From Daphnia carinata (Eukaryota; Arthropoda; Branchiopoda; Diplostraca; Daphniidae): 64,000 bases of DNA. The stretch is from positions 1,612,001-1,676,000 of the forward strand of contig NC_081333.1 in assembly GCF_022539665.2 (NCBI RefSeq), in the 5' to 3' direction. Below the pieces are notes generated by a model. It was not told where the DNA came from, did not search any database, and saw only the letters and a list, made by a program, of their open reading frames with translations. Position 1 is the first letter of the stretch. Each line of letters starts with the position of its first letter. Made by a program: the position numbers and the translations under genes. This document shows, one piece after another, positions 37,901 to 54,200 of this stretch.

Positions 37901-40900
37901 TTAAAAAAGAGGAATCTGGATTACCGGTAACGCTGCGGTCCTTGCTGGCATCGTGTGTTAACACGCGCAATACTAGTGGAACTAAAAGAGGCAGGTACAT
38001 CTTAAACTCAGCTCCCAATGCCATAGCTACATGTTCGATTAATAAGATAATCGTTATTTGGAAAGGACTATTAACAGTCCAATGCTCTTTCACAAGATCT
38101 AAGATCTGATCCAAATACGGGCGAATATGTTGCTTAACAATAGCAATAAGAAATCCAAGTTGCTGGAACAGGAATTCTTTCAGAGAAACCTCTGTTAATG
38201 GGGTAAAACGAACGACGTTCACAAAACTAGGGACAACCTAGAAAATATGAGCACGTGAAAATCTCGAAATCGTGTTTACGTGTATGCGAATTTACTTACT
38301 TGTTTAATGTAAGGGACGCATCGAACGCCCAAAGACTTGAAGATGAACATCACTGCGGTGACGACCGTGTTGTGGTGCTGGGAAAGGGTTTGATCTTTTA
38401 CTACGCGCATCAATGTTGCAATAGCCACAGCAGGGTAAAACTCTTCTAAGCTGGAGTAATTCATGTTGACTAGCATTTCGCTTGCCGATGAATCCATCAG
38501 AGAATCTGCATCTCGACCATCTGACATCGACATTACTGCACTTGAGTCGCCCTATTTTACGAAAGTATTGGACAGACCGTGCAACTTCAGCGTTTGGCCT
38601 TATGTATTTATTTTTTTAAATTTTTACCTGACTATCAATATGACCCAAGTTCATTTTGTGTTTATACGGATCCAGCGCTCCAAGCAGACCCAACACTCTC
38701 AAGGTTTCTCGTCGAATGGAAACAAGTTGCTCGGTTTTTAAGAAGCTCAACAGCAATTCAAGCAACGAAGGATATTCTTGATAAGGCTGAATTACACATC
38801 TTAAAAGAGGTGGGCGAGAAACCATAAAATCAAACGAGATTGATTTACCGAAAAAGCTATAACTGCTAAACTATAATTTACCCAGTACTTTCGATTAACT
38901 GTGCCAAGGTCCACAAAGCTACTTCCCTTTTCGCAGGAAGACTAGAATCCGCCAACATATCCAACAGCAATGGGAGTAGTTCAGGGCTCCACAGCCTCAT
39001 TTCACTCTCAGAAACTTGAGCTAAATCTCCGATTGCAGTAAGAACAGCAATCGTTACTCCGGGATTCGGGTCATTTTCCTTTAATTTTGGAACCAAAACT
39101 GGAATAGAAAACATTATCACTATGGCGTTACAATATCACTCTACTTTAAAGTTATTTACTTTTCAGTATCGGTTCCATATATGGTTTGATGAGTCTGGGT
39201 GCAGATGAGACTAAACGACCAAGTAACCTGGAACTTTGCTCTTTATTGCGGCCCATTCCACTGTGCTCTAGCTCAGTGAGCAACTGAATTAAAAGTTTCC
39301 GCAGCGCAGGCATGATATAAGCGGGATTCATCGAAGACAAATGACCAATAATACAGACAGCCATTTCTCGAATTTCGAAGACTTCATCATTCAGCGCTAC
39401 ACTAATAGAACCAAGATTTTCTGCGAGGGCCAAGTAAGAAAAGAAGTGGGGATCAAGGCTCGCAAAAACGCAGTATCGAACACTGGCGTCAGGATCCGTG
39501 ATTGCTGCAGTTAGTAACTTGCTTAAAACTTCGGCAACGGTTGCAGAAACAACTCGGACACCGCTACTTCTTAACGGCTTCTTTTTTAATTTTATGGACT
39601 CCTGGAGTGCGCACTTCAATAGCTGGCTACAAGTTCGTACAGCCTCAAGACGTATGGCCCTTTGTTCGCTGCACAAAAAGTGATCGGCGCAATGGCGAAC
39701 GAATTGTAGTAATAGTGGCTGACCTACAAGTAAAATTAAACTTAGAGACAAATTAAAATCGTTGAAGTACAAATTAAAAGTACCTTGAAAGTCAAAATTT
39801 CCTAACGTTCTCAGCGCTAAAACAGTATTGTTAACGTCGTCTCCAGCCGAAGATAGGGGTTGAATTGCAACTGGATTGAGTGCCATATGGTGTTTGGGCA
39901 TTCCTAAATAGCATAAATTAGGATCTTGTGAAAATGGGAAACTATACTCTAAAAGCTCTAATTTATAAACAGATACCTGGATGGCGAAGTGGTTGATGCA
40001 TCAAAACTAATGAAAGCATCCGCAACAACCCTTCTGCAATGTCCTTCTTAAGGACAGGAATTCTTAAGGCAAGCTCACGTAAGCACGTGGTCAAAGCCGG
40101 GCTCAACCCAACAGACAGCATGGGATCAAGGAGATCCTTGAATTCAGAGGTTAGGTGAGAACGTCCTAAAGCCCGGCCAAGCAAACTCATGCAGACAAAA
40201 ACAGCAACGTCGGGAGTGGTGGAACGCTTTTTCGTAGATGGGTCCTAGTATTGTACCGATTAAGATTTCATTAAGAGACACTCTAAAATCAATTGATTAG
40301 CAGCTGTACCTTGGTATGAGGTAACGTGGTACGAATGTAGTTAATGATACCCGGTAGATATTTAGCAATATCTCCTTCAATACAAACAGCAATGTAGCCA
40401 ATAGTGATCAAGGCAAGTTGATTTTTTTCTTTCCGGTTTACGCACGTCATCAAGTAGCCCATGGTGGTATTTAAATACCTTGAGAACAACAAGTAAGTAG
40501 CTAGTTTAGAAGGGGACAGGACATTTTAAGGATGATAGCAATAAATTAAAAATATTTCTTAAATGAGATAAATAGATCCTAAGGCCAATCTCGCGCAAAA
40601 CGAAAATGCACATAAATACCTATCGGAAAAGCGCGTTCGATCATAAGCAGCCAGCCTTGGTAGAATTCCCATTAGGGCTGCCTGTACATGGACACTTTTC
40701 GAGATGCTGTGTCGAAGCGTGTTGGCACAAATGTCATCAAAATGGTCGGCAGTTAGCTGGCGACAAGCGGCGCTTTCAACTATTGGGTACTGTTACAATT
40801 TAAATGTAAAACGATTAAAGGTACGGACGCTAATGTAAAACGATGGTGCATGTCACCTGCTGAGGTGCAACAATTGACAGCGGTGACACCGCACTGCCTA

Positions 40901-42185
40901 TTCTCGACTGAGCGACATGTCCCGGTAAAAGGCGCAAGTTGTTGTAGAGCGAGGGAGTGTTAATCAGCTCAACTGCCCCGTTGGGCAAAACTCGAGAAGT
41001 TGTAGAAATCATACTATCCTGTTATGAAAATAAAAATCACGATGTTTACATTCATCCTGGCATCCAACGTACAATCTGTTCAACCTGGACAGTTTGCGAA
41101 TGAAGCGAATTTAATTGTTCTAATTCAGCAAGGAGTCGTTCGCCTTCTGCATTCGAACAACGTAAGAGTTCTTGAAGAACCAGCAGAGATCCATGGGCCC
41201 TATCGTCTTTCGTCAGTCCTTTATCTTTGGCCAATGGTTCCTCGAAACCTTGTTGAGCTTCATCAAAGCACTGCTTATACCTAATTAGTAAAAAGGCTTG
41301 CCAACTACATATAATATAGAACTAATTTGGTTCGTTCAATACCAAGTAGGCTTTTGCGCTTCTTTAGTTTCTCGCTGAGAGGTCACGACTAAGGCAGAAC
41401 GTAAAGCGGCAACCGCGCCTTCACGGATCATTGGTTTAGAGTCCCGTACGGCATAAAAAATTACATCAAAAAAAGTCTGAACTTGTTGAAAGAAGAAAGT
41501 GGGCGTAGATAAAGCCAATTCTCGTAAGACCAATACCTAAGAAGCAAAGATTACAGGATTTGTACGATGTGAATTGATCTTTGTTGAACTTACCGCCGCA
41601 TGCCTGCGGCCTTCATTTCTCTCGCCGCTGAGCCACTCAAAAGCACGTTTCACCTCAAATTCCACGTATTCAGCTGTATAGCTTCCTGACACCTGGATAC
41701 ACACGAAATTTTGATAAGCAGAAAGTTGATTTTGAATACATTTTGGTTAGATGAAAACTTACTAAAGTCAATTTTCCAAGTGCTCTTGCAGTTAGTTCCA
41801 TTACAACAACATCTTGGGAAGGGAGTAAGTTTTTTAAATAATTCGCAAACCTGGTCATCCTGGCATTGGTATTCCCAACATCTACTTGAAGTAAACTAAC
41901 TATAGCCAGAATGCCACCTTTTTTTTCATTTACGTCTGAGCTTGAGACCATGTCAAATATATGGTGATTTAAATCATCCACAAATGAAATGACATCTTCT
42001 TGTAATGCCTCTCTTAATTCAGATGTCACCTGAAAAATGTTTGTGCAACACTGTTAATTAACATTTTTGTAACAGAAAATTCATTTTCTTACATAATGGT
42101 GTAAATCTCGGGCAGCCTTTAACCTTGAATCTTCATTTCGAGATTTAAGCCCACTGATGAACTGTTGCATTATGGCAGACGCCAT
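31962..42185 (-). CDS. TOR: Serine/threonine kinase target of rapamycin (TOR), many exons
   Basis: PIKK-family kinase, core of TORC1 and TORC2, controlling growth, translation and autophagy from nutrient signals. The start ATG at 42185 gives [19 protein letters not shown], like other animal TORs. HEAT-type helical repeats fill roughly 42185-37400 and the FAT domain roughly 37300-34480. The FRB domain (about 34320-33860) has [16 protein letters not shown] and [13 protein letters not shown], so the Ser, Trp and Phe that contact rapamycin-FKBP12 are present. The kinase domain (about 33830-32770) has [12 protein letters not shown] and HIDFGDCFE. The FATC domain ends [15 protein letters not shown]. 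The last residues CPFW come from a 16-base terminal exon, 31962-31977, reached after a canonical gtaag donor; this restores the invariant TOR C-terminus. I did not fix every exon border or the exact protein length. Confidence 0.95.
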
Positions 42186-42851
42186 TCTTTCTGGTTAATA
42201 GAAACCCTACTGCATTATATAAAGAAGAATGTTTGTAAAATCAATTTCAGATTAGCCACATTGTAAGCAGGGGAACAGGTAAACACATTATCAATTGTCA
42301 ACAAACCCACGTACTCTCTAGAAAAAATGTTGCTACAACGCGACCGATAATTCCATCTATTTCAGCGAAACAAAACGAAAGAAAAAATTGTGTTTTTTAT
42401 GTTTTCCGCACAATTCTCTACGTAGACAAATAGACGTGAATTTGCCGGACACAACCATAACAACAAATTTCACAAAATAAAAGACATCTGACGGGAACTG
42501 CAAAATACCTTTTGATACAAATAACCGTGCCAAGATGTCTCGCCCTCACCATGATCGCTCTAGCACTGCCTCTAGTGGCAATTTTTTTTTTTAGTTTGGA
42601 CTTCGTTTTCGTTTTAGACATCAATTTAAGCAGACGATAACTAATTCCGATTTCTCCAACTCCATTCGTATTTATATTATGGTAGAATTTTACTAGAAAA
42701 ATTGTTAAAAGCTATCAAATACTTTAGTGATCTATTTTCTGTTTCATGCACCCTAAAAATAAATAAAAAATGGAGATAATACTTCATGTTTGAAAAGTGG
42801 AATCCCCTTTGGATGACATGTTCAGATTTACTTTCCATTGACAAGCTAACA
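42186..42851. promoter_or_regulatory. Shared upstream region of TOR (-) and RSPRY1 (+)
   Basis: These 666 AT-rich bases lie between two divergent start codons and should contain both promoters and 5' untranslated regions. A minus-strand open frame at 42418-42624 has no recognisable product. Confidence 0.45.
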
Positions 42852-45094
<2,243 letters not shown>

Positions 45095-45590
45095 GGGAAA
45101 CTTAAAATTATTATTATTATTTTTTTACTTTCAAATAGAGGGGCTTCTTGTCAACTTCATGTTGTGTTCTTGTCAACGTCTACAAGGATCGAAAACTCTT
45201 TGATTCCCTGTTTTGAAGTACTCCTCTCCCGCTTGTTGTGATATTGATACACCGTTGATAATATCGTAAAACTTTTTGACTATATAACACAATTGTACAT
45301 GATTATTTGAAAGAGAAATACTTATTGGACCGAGTGATTTGATATTTGTTGATTGTTTTGTCTTGTCGTTCGGCTTACTTCGTTACGTGAATTTAAATTG
45401 ATCTGCATTTGCATCTAGGTCCACTTATAAACCGTAACGAATTCTAAGGAATACACTTGGATATATCTCAAGCACGATGTTGCTGAGTCTTAGTCAAATT
45501 TTAGATTATATATTTCAAATAATATGAATAATCAAGCATTTTTTACTCTCAGTATTGTACTGGGCAGAGCAGGTACTCGCATTAGAGAGC
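45095..45590. other. Convergent 3' regions of RSPRY1 and fucose kinase
   Basis: About 500 AT-rich bases between two converging stop codons. Nothing else was recognised. Confidence 0.45.
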
Positions 45591-48500
45591 TTACGGAATA
45601 TATACTTCAGTTCCACCTACCTTCAGACTGATACCCGTTAGGTTAACAGTTGCTCTGTGAATTACCATATCTTGGCATCCCTGCGAAGCGAAACCGATAA
45701 GATTTACAGTTTTCACTAGATATTAAACGTTCACTGGTTTACCTCGATAGACGTAACGCTGCTTTCTATTCTGCTCCTGTCTTCAGGTCGCTTGAGGAAG
45801 CCATAGTAAAACCCTCCACCTATAATGGTGGATTTGCAGGGAAATATTATTTCTACAGCCTACATGATACTGATGATTCAAGGCCACAAACCTCCTGCTC
45901 CTGCTAGACTCTGCCCATAAACGAAATCTGACAATGTATGCATCAAGCATTTTACCATTTGGGGTTCGCATCCTGGTGCGATCAATTTTTTATCTTTCCA
46001 GTAATTATCGACTGCGCCACATAACTCATCGATATTCCCTATGATAAATTTTTAATGACATTTATGCTATATTCAATTGATTATGGTTAACGAGTTACCT
46101 TGGAGAATGGCATTTTTACATGCATAAGAATTTTCAATTAGCCGATTGAAGCAATCGGTTGTTGCTTCCTTGCGCGCATACCACATTCGAATCACATTCT
46201 GAAGCAAGTTTTTGGCAAGCCTGACCTTTCCTGTATGAACTAGAAGCAGCCGCTGGTCAATGAATTTGACGGTCCTTTTTTTGCCACGGGAAAACAAAAT
46301 TAGGTTATTTAATTTAATGATTTTTTAAAATTTTTAAGATAATTCTTTGTCTTGCTTTTTTCTAAACAGTTTACTGCAATAGCTTACTGTTCTGACAGTT
46401 GAATTTTCTCGACATGAACCTGAACATTGGGATCGGCAAAAGAATAGCCTCTGTTGCAACCTCCCATCACGCCAGCTACCTACAGAAGGAAAACTTTTTG
46501 TACAGCTAATCCACGAAATGCTATTATACAAATTTGTACCTGATCCTGCCATCCGCCTCCTGTAGTTAAGAGCTGTTCGATATGCAACACCTATTTTCAT
46601 TTGGAAAATCCGAATTCCATATTTCCATTAAAAATTCCAGTCACGTTGCAACAAGAACGGATAAGAAGGAAGTCTTGATTTTACCGCGTGAATAAGATGT
46701 AAACGGTTAAACTTGTATCCCATTATATGATAAATAACCGCTAGCAATGCCGACGCTAGAATACTGCTGGTACCCAATCCGGAACCAGTAGGTAGTTTGG
46801 ACCAGCAATGCAATTCCAAACCACTGCCCAAGGTCTAGTAAAGTATGGAAATTAGGGTCACGGGATTAATACATAAAGAGTTTAAAACAATTGCTACGAT
46901 ATTTGGATTAATATAACTATGGCATATCTACCCTTTCGAGCTGCTGCGGCAAATCTTGATGACAATCTCCTTGCACTACTCCAGCGCAAATTAAAGAAGC
47001 CTTTAAAAGGGCTCCGGGTGCAGTTGGATTATTATAGTCCATTAATTGGTCAATCGAAGAAATAACCAGTGGCTCTGACTGACCCTCAGAAACCAACACA
47101 AGTTGAAATTTTTCGAGTCTTCTTCCTCGAGCTCCAATCGGTTTCTGTTTACGAAAAGAAAGCAACAAGCAACATCAACCAAACAAGAAAAAGAACGTAA
47201 AGGAAAAAACCCAAATGAAAAACAAACAAAATGAACAAATAAAAAACAGCAAATCATACTAAAAAAAAATGATAATACCTCTCCATCAACCAGGATCGCA
47301 ACATTAACAACGCTGCCGCCAATCTCGTAACAAATCGGAGGAGTATCTGACCTTATTAAGCAATTTAGAAATGATTCATTAGCGACTTGAGTTAGGTTTT
47401 TAAAAAACTATATACGCACCAGCCTCCAGAAAGATCAAGTCTAGCTGGACATTCCGACTCGACCCACTCACCTGCCAAATTAAATGAAATGGAAATCATT
47501 TTGCATTATTTGGCTTTTTCTTTGCTTTTGTCATTTTGATGCATTAAAGTAATACCGAATGATGGCCTGTTCGTAATGGAAATGTCGCAGTTCTTGACCA
47601 TATGGTTTTGCACACTTTTGACGGTGTCACGTATGAGAATATGGACGGTGCGATCATAGTGACGAGCCGCACGGATCAAAAGTTCTGGAGTTGCTAACCA
47701 TTTAGTCCGTTGATGAGCTAAGGCAAGGACAGCATCATGCAAGGAATGCTATTTAAGGAATGCTATTTAAGAAACGGTAATTTCATGCAACGGTTCAAAA
47801 TACATTATTGCTTTCTGACCTCTAAAAGGCGAAAAGCTGGAGTCCATTCTTTATTGGTTGCAGGGCCATTGCGTTCACCACTAAGGGGGCCAGCTTTCCA
47901 TGCCAGCAGGTCAGCAATAGCAGCCAACAGTCGCGGAAGATCACGTCTTTCACCTTCTAATGCGGCTTGGTCCAGGGCACTCAGCAAGGCGTCGGCCCAT
48001 TTTTCTACGGTTAAAAAAATAATTGTATAAAAAGGTAAAACTGTTTATGTTGTAAAGGAAATGCTAACTAGTTTTTCTTTTTTTTCTACGCACTGACATC
48101 CTGTTATAAGCTAACTGCTGAACATCCAACTGCCACGTACCAGCACAAGCCCGCCGAAAATAAGGGGCCAATGAACCCGGCCAGCGAGAAATCGCTCCCA
48201 AAATAGCGGTGGTGTTGGTCAATCTGAGATTACGAAGAGAAGTTTGTGGATCACATAGTTGGTGAAAATCTTCCATCGAATATCTCTTGTTGTTACGCCA
48301 GCTCTCGAGTCGGGACTCTGTAATACCATCGATGTCTTGAAGCCAGAGAAGATCTTTCCAGCTATTTACGTCTTTGGTCAGGGGAAAAAGTCGGGCGGTC
48401 ATAAGTGAATGAACGCCAATATCTGGTGCCCATACGTCCTCTGGTTTAATGCCTTTCTTTAAAAAGAATCCAGTCCAGTCCAGGCCAAAGATAGTTGCGC

Positions 48501-50252
48501 GCAGATGGTTGTATTCTAAAGTTGGAATGTCCATAGCCGAAAAAAGAGATCTTCCCAATCTTATTTCATTGTCTACGCGAATCCAGTATCCAATCATACA
48601 GACGTTGTCGTTTAAATAAAACTCGGGTATCTAGAAACAAAGAAATTTCGCCAAAAATTACACGAAAAATGCAAGTAAACAAAATTTTAAAACAAGTACC
48701 TCGTCCATGTCTACTTTCGTATTTAGTAAATAGGCCCTTCCGGCCAATCGCAAAAACCGGTCTGGTTGGACAGATTGAATGGAAGACGAAATCATTACCA
48801 ACTCGTTGTCGTACAAGTTTGGCTCGATCACGCTGTTTATGCATATGGCTGGCGCATTCCGTTTAATTGTGCAATTTAGAACTGGCGGCTGATCGGTAGA
48901 CGCATGAAATACGGAATCCCGATGCAATATTTTCTCCAATGGAAGCGCGGTCCAGTTAACGAAGTTTAACTGGGGAAGATGAGTTGTACATAGTTGAAAT
49001 TCATGAAGTTCCTCCCAAAGCATTGATCTGAAGAAAGATGGAGAAAATGTAACAAGAATGGGATGGTAACTTATAATGTTGAGGAGAACATGTACTTTAA
49101 CTAAACTGACCTAGCTTTAACTTTATCCTCATCATTCATAATGCCAATAATGTTATCACGTAACTGGTTAATACTACCAGACAAATAAGCATTTTTGTCT
49201 TTAATCCAAAGTGGTCCAAGCAGGTCATAAAACAAAGAAAACTGAAAATAAGAACCAATCATCCAACTATTAGTACTAATGGCTAATTATACCTTTTCAA
49301 GCTTTACATAGGAAAGTGTCTACCACGCATTACCTGTAAAATTTGGGCTCCGTTATCCTCGCCAAAATAGGTACAGCGATGCAAAGGAAATTTGCTGCTC
49401 AAAGAAACCAACTTCTTGGCAACCGTTGATTTCAGATAGACGATTCCGCTACTTATATTTAGTTTTAATTCTGTGGGGGCTTCATCTGGTGAAACAAATG
49501 ACAGTGAATCCACTATTGCCTCTTCCTGTTCCCTCAAGTTCACTGAGTCACAATAAATTGCATCCCCATGTTGACACTGCAGGGTGATCACTAGTGCATC
49601 CGGTGAAGGAATAGGCCAATTAAAAGGCTCCATTGTATAACCGGAAAGAATCAAATCAGTTGAAACAACCCATACTCCAGGCGGTGCCTCTTCCTTCAAC
49701 TGCAGTCAAATAATAACTTGTCTGAAAGATGATTATCCTTTGATTTACATCACAAATACCTGAATGCATAACGTTGTAATGAATTCAATATATGTTTCCA
49801 ATCCTGACCCATTTTTATTCTTATTTTGTGTTGGAAGAACAGCAGAGCCATTAGGCCAATAACAAAATGGGTTTTTTGTTGACCTTCCATGATGAACAAT
49901 TAAGATGTGTGATTCAGCCAAGATTTCACCAAATTTTCCTCCAATATGACATATCTACATTTTGAAATCATTATAAACAAGACCTTTTAAGGTAGAATAG
50001 GGTAAAACTAAATACAAAACTATAAAACATCAATAATACATTTTTGGAGTCTCTAATACTGGTAAGCCTTTCCACTGTAACCAACAAGGCATTAAGAGTT
50101 GCTTCTCCATCCCCCTCAGTTTCTGTGCGATCTGGTAAAACTATACATAACTGTGAATTCAATAGGCTTTGACTGTTAAGGATAGATAATTCTTCTGTAA
50201 TGGCAGATGCCCATGCAGCATCTCTGCATGTTACAGTAACACATGTCCACAT
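45591..50252 (-). CDS. FCSK: L-fucose kinase, many exons
   Basis: Cytosolic enzyme that phosphorylates free L-fucose to fucose-1-phosphate in the salvage route to GDP-fucose, the donor for protein fucosylation. The start at 50252 gives MWTCVTVTCRDAAWASAI. The N-terminal half matches the fucose kinase/pyrophosphorylase-like domain (VWVVSTDLILSG, PLHRCTYFGEDNGAQ, AGRAYLLN). The C-terminal half is a GHMP kinase: the ATP-binding motif LPTGSGLGTSSILASALL lies at about 46735-46800. The glycine-rich GQSLAGAGGGGFYYGFLKR is restored by splicing an intron that ends just before GTGGAGGG near 45826. The last exon, 45591-45680, gives GISLKVGG and a short end. The product should be near the 1084 residues of human, but I did not sum all exons. 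Confidence 0.92.
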
Positions 50253-51231
50253 CACGAACTGGTTTAATATTCAAATCCTTCTTTGGTGTAAGTTCGATCA
50301 CGCATATACTGCAGGTAGAGCCCGTGATAGAATGGATTGATATTATATACAACCAACGTCGGCAACATATATAATAAGAATTGGTGATGATGCACCTGCA
50401 GATAAAGAATACAAGGGAGAATACAATGGACGTGGATCATTACGGACGTGAAGACGCAACGTGGTGACGTCTACTGCAATAGTTTACTAACAAGCGCTAC
50501 TAGCGGTCGAGTTTTAAATCTCAAATTCCATGGCTGCACAAACTACTTCTGCTATAAATTCCGAGTATACCATCGAAGATTTTGAATGGACGTTACTATT
50601 TACTAGTAACAAAAGCTAAAAATGACAAGCTTTTCCAAATTCCGGGAGAAATGCCACAAATCAATGCGACAATCTGGGGTGTGAGGTATAACCATGGTGT
50701 AACATTATAACAAAAGTTTATAACCGCGTGTCCCACTGACCTGGCGCCCACCACTCGTATGAGAATGTATGTGACTGTGTGCCAATGTGTCGTCTGTCGT
50801 GCCGTGCCGTCAGGTGCCGTGTATCGTCTGTATATGTTTGCGACGTTTCCCTCTCTTTTTCAGAAAGGGCTTCGCTCTCCCGTATTCCACTTGTGGTCGG
50901 CGGGTTTATTTCGTCTTAGAAAAAACAAAACGAAAAAAACACGAAATTTCGATAGTCTGTCTTTTTCTGTTATTGAGTGTACCATATCGCTATCTCATTG
51001 TAAACCTGCGACGCGACTGAACTTCACTTTTCGGAATGAAAGTTGACTGGAGATTTCAGCAAAAATCATGTCCTACTCCATCGCACAGTAGAATTGTGCA
51101 ATGAAGAAGGCAATCATTTAACTGTGTGCTTGCATAGGTTGGATTTTCCTTTATTGTAAATTGTCTTATCAAAAACAATCCGAAAAATCAATCAAATCCC
51201 AGCTTCCCATTGAAGACAAGTAAAATCAGCT
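50253..51231. promoter_or_regulatory. Shared upstream region of fucose kinase (-) and MCM8 (+)
   Basis: About 980 bases between divergent start codons. Plus-strand open frames near 50759-51046 resemble no protein family. This is probably promoter and 5' untranslated sequence for both genes. Confidence 0.4.
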
Positions 51232-54200
51232 ATGGCAGACCAGGGAAGTAATTCTAGAGGTAAAAGACATGGAGGCTCCCACTTTAGAGGGAATAACAAC
51301 TGGAGATCAAATCGATGGAGAGGTCGTGGGTTCCACAGAGGCAATGGTTCAAGAGAAAATGCCAGCAATGAAGGTATGCTGTTCTAGTTTATCAAGCATT
51401 AATATTTTTAGGTGCATAATCTTTTCTTTGAAAAGGTTCTTGCCCAATCAATAACACCTCATCTTCTAATCATGAACAAGACAGGAGACTAAGACAAAGA
51501 AGCCACATAGACCAACATTTTCCACCAGTAGATTGTCCATATAAAGGATGGAAACACTACTTTCCCACTGAAGGCAAAAACGAATGTTACAAAATATCTA
51601 TTCTTTTCCAGGTTTACTAATAAATGTGGCAATCCAGATTTTGTTCCAACTTCTAGAACAGTTCAGCAAATTAAATGGACAATTGAACTATTTTCCCATG
51701 AAGAGGATATGTTTGACTTAAGTGCTGTGGCAGAAGATGGAGGATTTGCTCTTGATTATCAATTTTTAATAGAGGACAAATATTTCTGTGAAGTGTGGCC
51801 ACAATTTAAAGCTGACTTGATTGAAACCCCTTCCACTACTTTGGCAGTGCTAAGTTTAGCGATGTATCAAGTTCGTAAGCTTAACTTTTTCAAAGGTGAT
51901 GATTAATCCTATTCCTCTTCGAATTGTATAGTTATTGGTGGATAAAGCCAAACAAAATGGATGCGACGACATGGGAGAAGATCTCTGCGAAAAAAGCAAC
52001 TTAACGATCGACGTACCATATTTTCGCGCTCGATTAGTCAATTACCGAAAACTCACTCCCCTCAAGAGTCTCCGTGCAGCCCTTTTTGGAAAGTTGGTTG
52101 CAGTGTCAGGCACCTGTGTTCGTGCAAGCAACACTACTCCTCTGTGTTTAGTCCTAGCGTTCCAATGCCGCACATGTTCTGGCGTATTTACTTACCCGCA
52201 AACGGACGGGAAATACGAATCACCACCTCGCTGCATCTTGGATAGAGATGGTTTACAATGTACTGGAAATAACTTCGACCCTCTTCGAAGTTCACCAAGA
52301 AACCTAATTGTTGAATGGCAATCTATTCGAATTCAAGAAAACACCTCGGAAAATCTGGTAATGATTAATACTTCCTCAAGCATTCAATTTAACTGGGCGA
52401 TAATAGGCGGTGAACTTCAAAATTTCAGGAAATAGGAAGGATCCCACGGGCAGTCGACTGTGAATTAATGCAGGATCTTGTTGGCACTTGCTCGCCTGGT
52501 GAAGTGGTCACAGTTGTTGGCATTGTTAAAGTAGGAATTACGCCCTTCTCTGTGGAACAAACTTAGACATTAACTGATTAATTTGAAGGCTGTTAACGTG
52601 AAAGATTCGGATCGGGGAAGTAAAGATAGCAGTATGTTCACTTTCTATATCGAAGCAGTTTCCGTCTATAATGACGACCGAGGTAAGAAGCCTGAAACCG
52701 AAACCGAGCCATTAAGCGAAACCGCGTCATCCTGTAGTGGCCTTTTGACATTCAACATGAAAGATTATCACGCAATTCGGGTTCGTTTCTTCTATTTTTT
52801 TTTTCTCTTCTTTAATTGCATTGGATTTAATTACTACTGTATTTACCTGTTTCACCTCTGGTTTATAGAAGATCCACGAAGAACCGAATCTATTTGCCTT
52901 CTTAGTAGCTTCCCTATGCCCTTCAATATACGGCAACACTTTAGTTAAAGCAGGTATTCAGGTTAAACTACGTCTATCTGAATTTTACCTTTGCCTTTTG
53001 TTGTTGTGCTAATAACCTCCATGTCTAGGATTGCTCCTTGGCCTGTTCGGTGGAAACAATTCTCCTATTTGTACAGCAAAAGGTCCTTTCTGTAAACGCT
53101 CCGACATCCATGTGTTAATAGTAGGTGATCCAGGTTTAGGAAAATCTCAAATGCTTCACGCCTGTTCTATGGTTTCTCCACGAGGTTTACAGAACTATTT
53201 ATCTGCAGGTTATGCTTTTACCCTCGCTTACAAAATTCTTTTACAGGTGTCTTTGTATGTGGTAATTCAACCACAAATTCCGGTTTGACCGTTACCCTAA
53301 CGAAGGATGGAAAGACCAACGGTAACGAGTACACTCTAGAAGCTGGTGCTCTGGTATTGGGAGATCAAGGCACTTGCTGTATCGATGAGTTCGATAAGAT
53401 GACGGGACAACATCAAGTAAATTTCCTTTAAAAAATTACACTTGCTAGCTTATAATCCTTTCGTTTTTCCTAGGCGTTACTGGAAGCCATGGAACAGCAA
53501 AGCATTAGGTACATACACTTATGTTACTAGTAAGTATAAACGTAGCATTACCTTTTGTTTCATATTGTCACTAGTTTGGCTAAAGCTGGCGTAGTTTGCA
53601 CTCTGCCTGCGCGCACTTCAATTCTTGCTGCCGCCAATCCCGTTGGAGGTCATTACAACAGGGCTAAAACTGTTTCTGAAAATATTAAACTTGGACCGGC
53701 GCTTCTATCTCGCTTTGATTTGGTTTTCCTCCTCCTAGATAGACCAGATATGGTAAATTTATTCAGAAACTGTTTGAAACTTCAGTCCTAACTGTTTGTA
53801 ATGTGCTAGGCGGTAGACGTATTGTTGACGGAACATATTATGGGTTTGCATGCCAGTAAGCAATCTGCCTGTTCCAGTATGTCAAGTAATTGCAAGACGT
53901 CTTTGTCCGCCAACACTTCTGATGGAAAAGAAACCACTTTAAAGTATTTAGCTCCGTCTAATTTGTTCAGTTTCACTAAATCCCATTCTAAAATCATTCC
54001 AGGGTGCGTCTTTGCTTGAACGACGTCGACGCTGACCTTTTACCAGCCCCGTTACTCAGGAAATATATAGCGTATGCAAAGGAGTATGTTCACCCTGTTT
54101 TGAATGAGGAAGCTAAAAAAGAAATCCACGATTTCTATTTGCACTTGCGCATGTCGCAGTACTCCACGGATTCTACTCCAATCACTCCTAGGCAGCTGGA

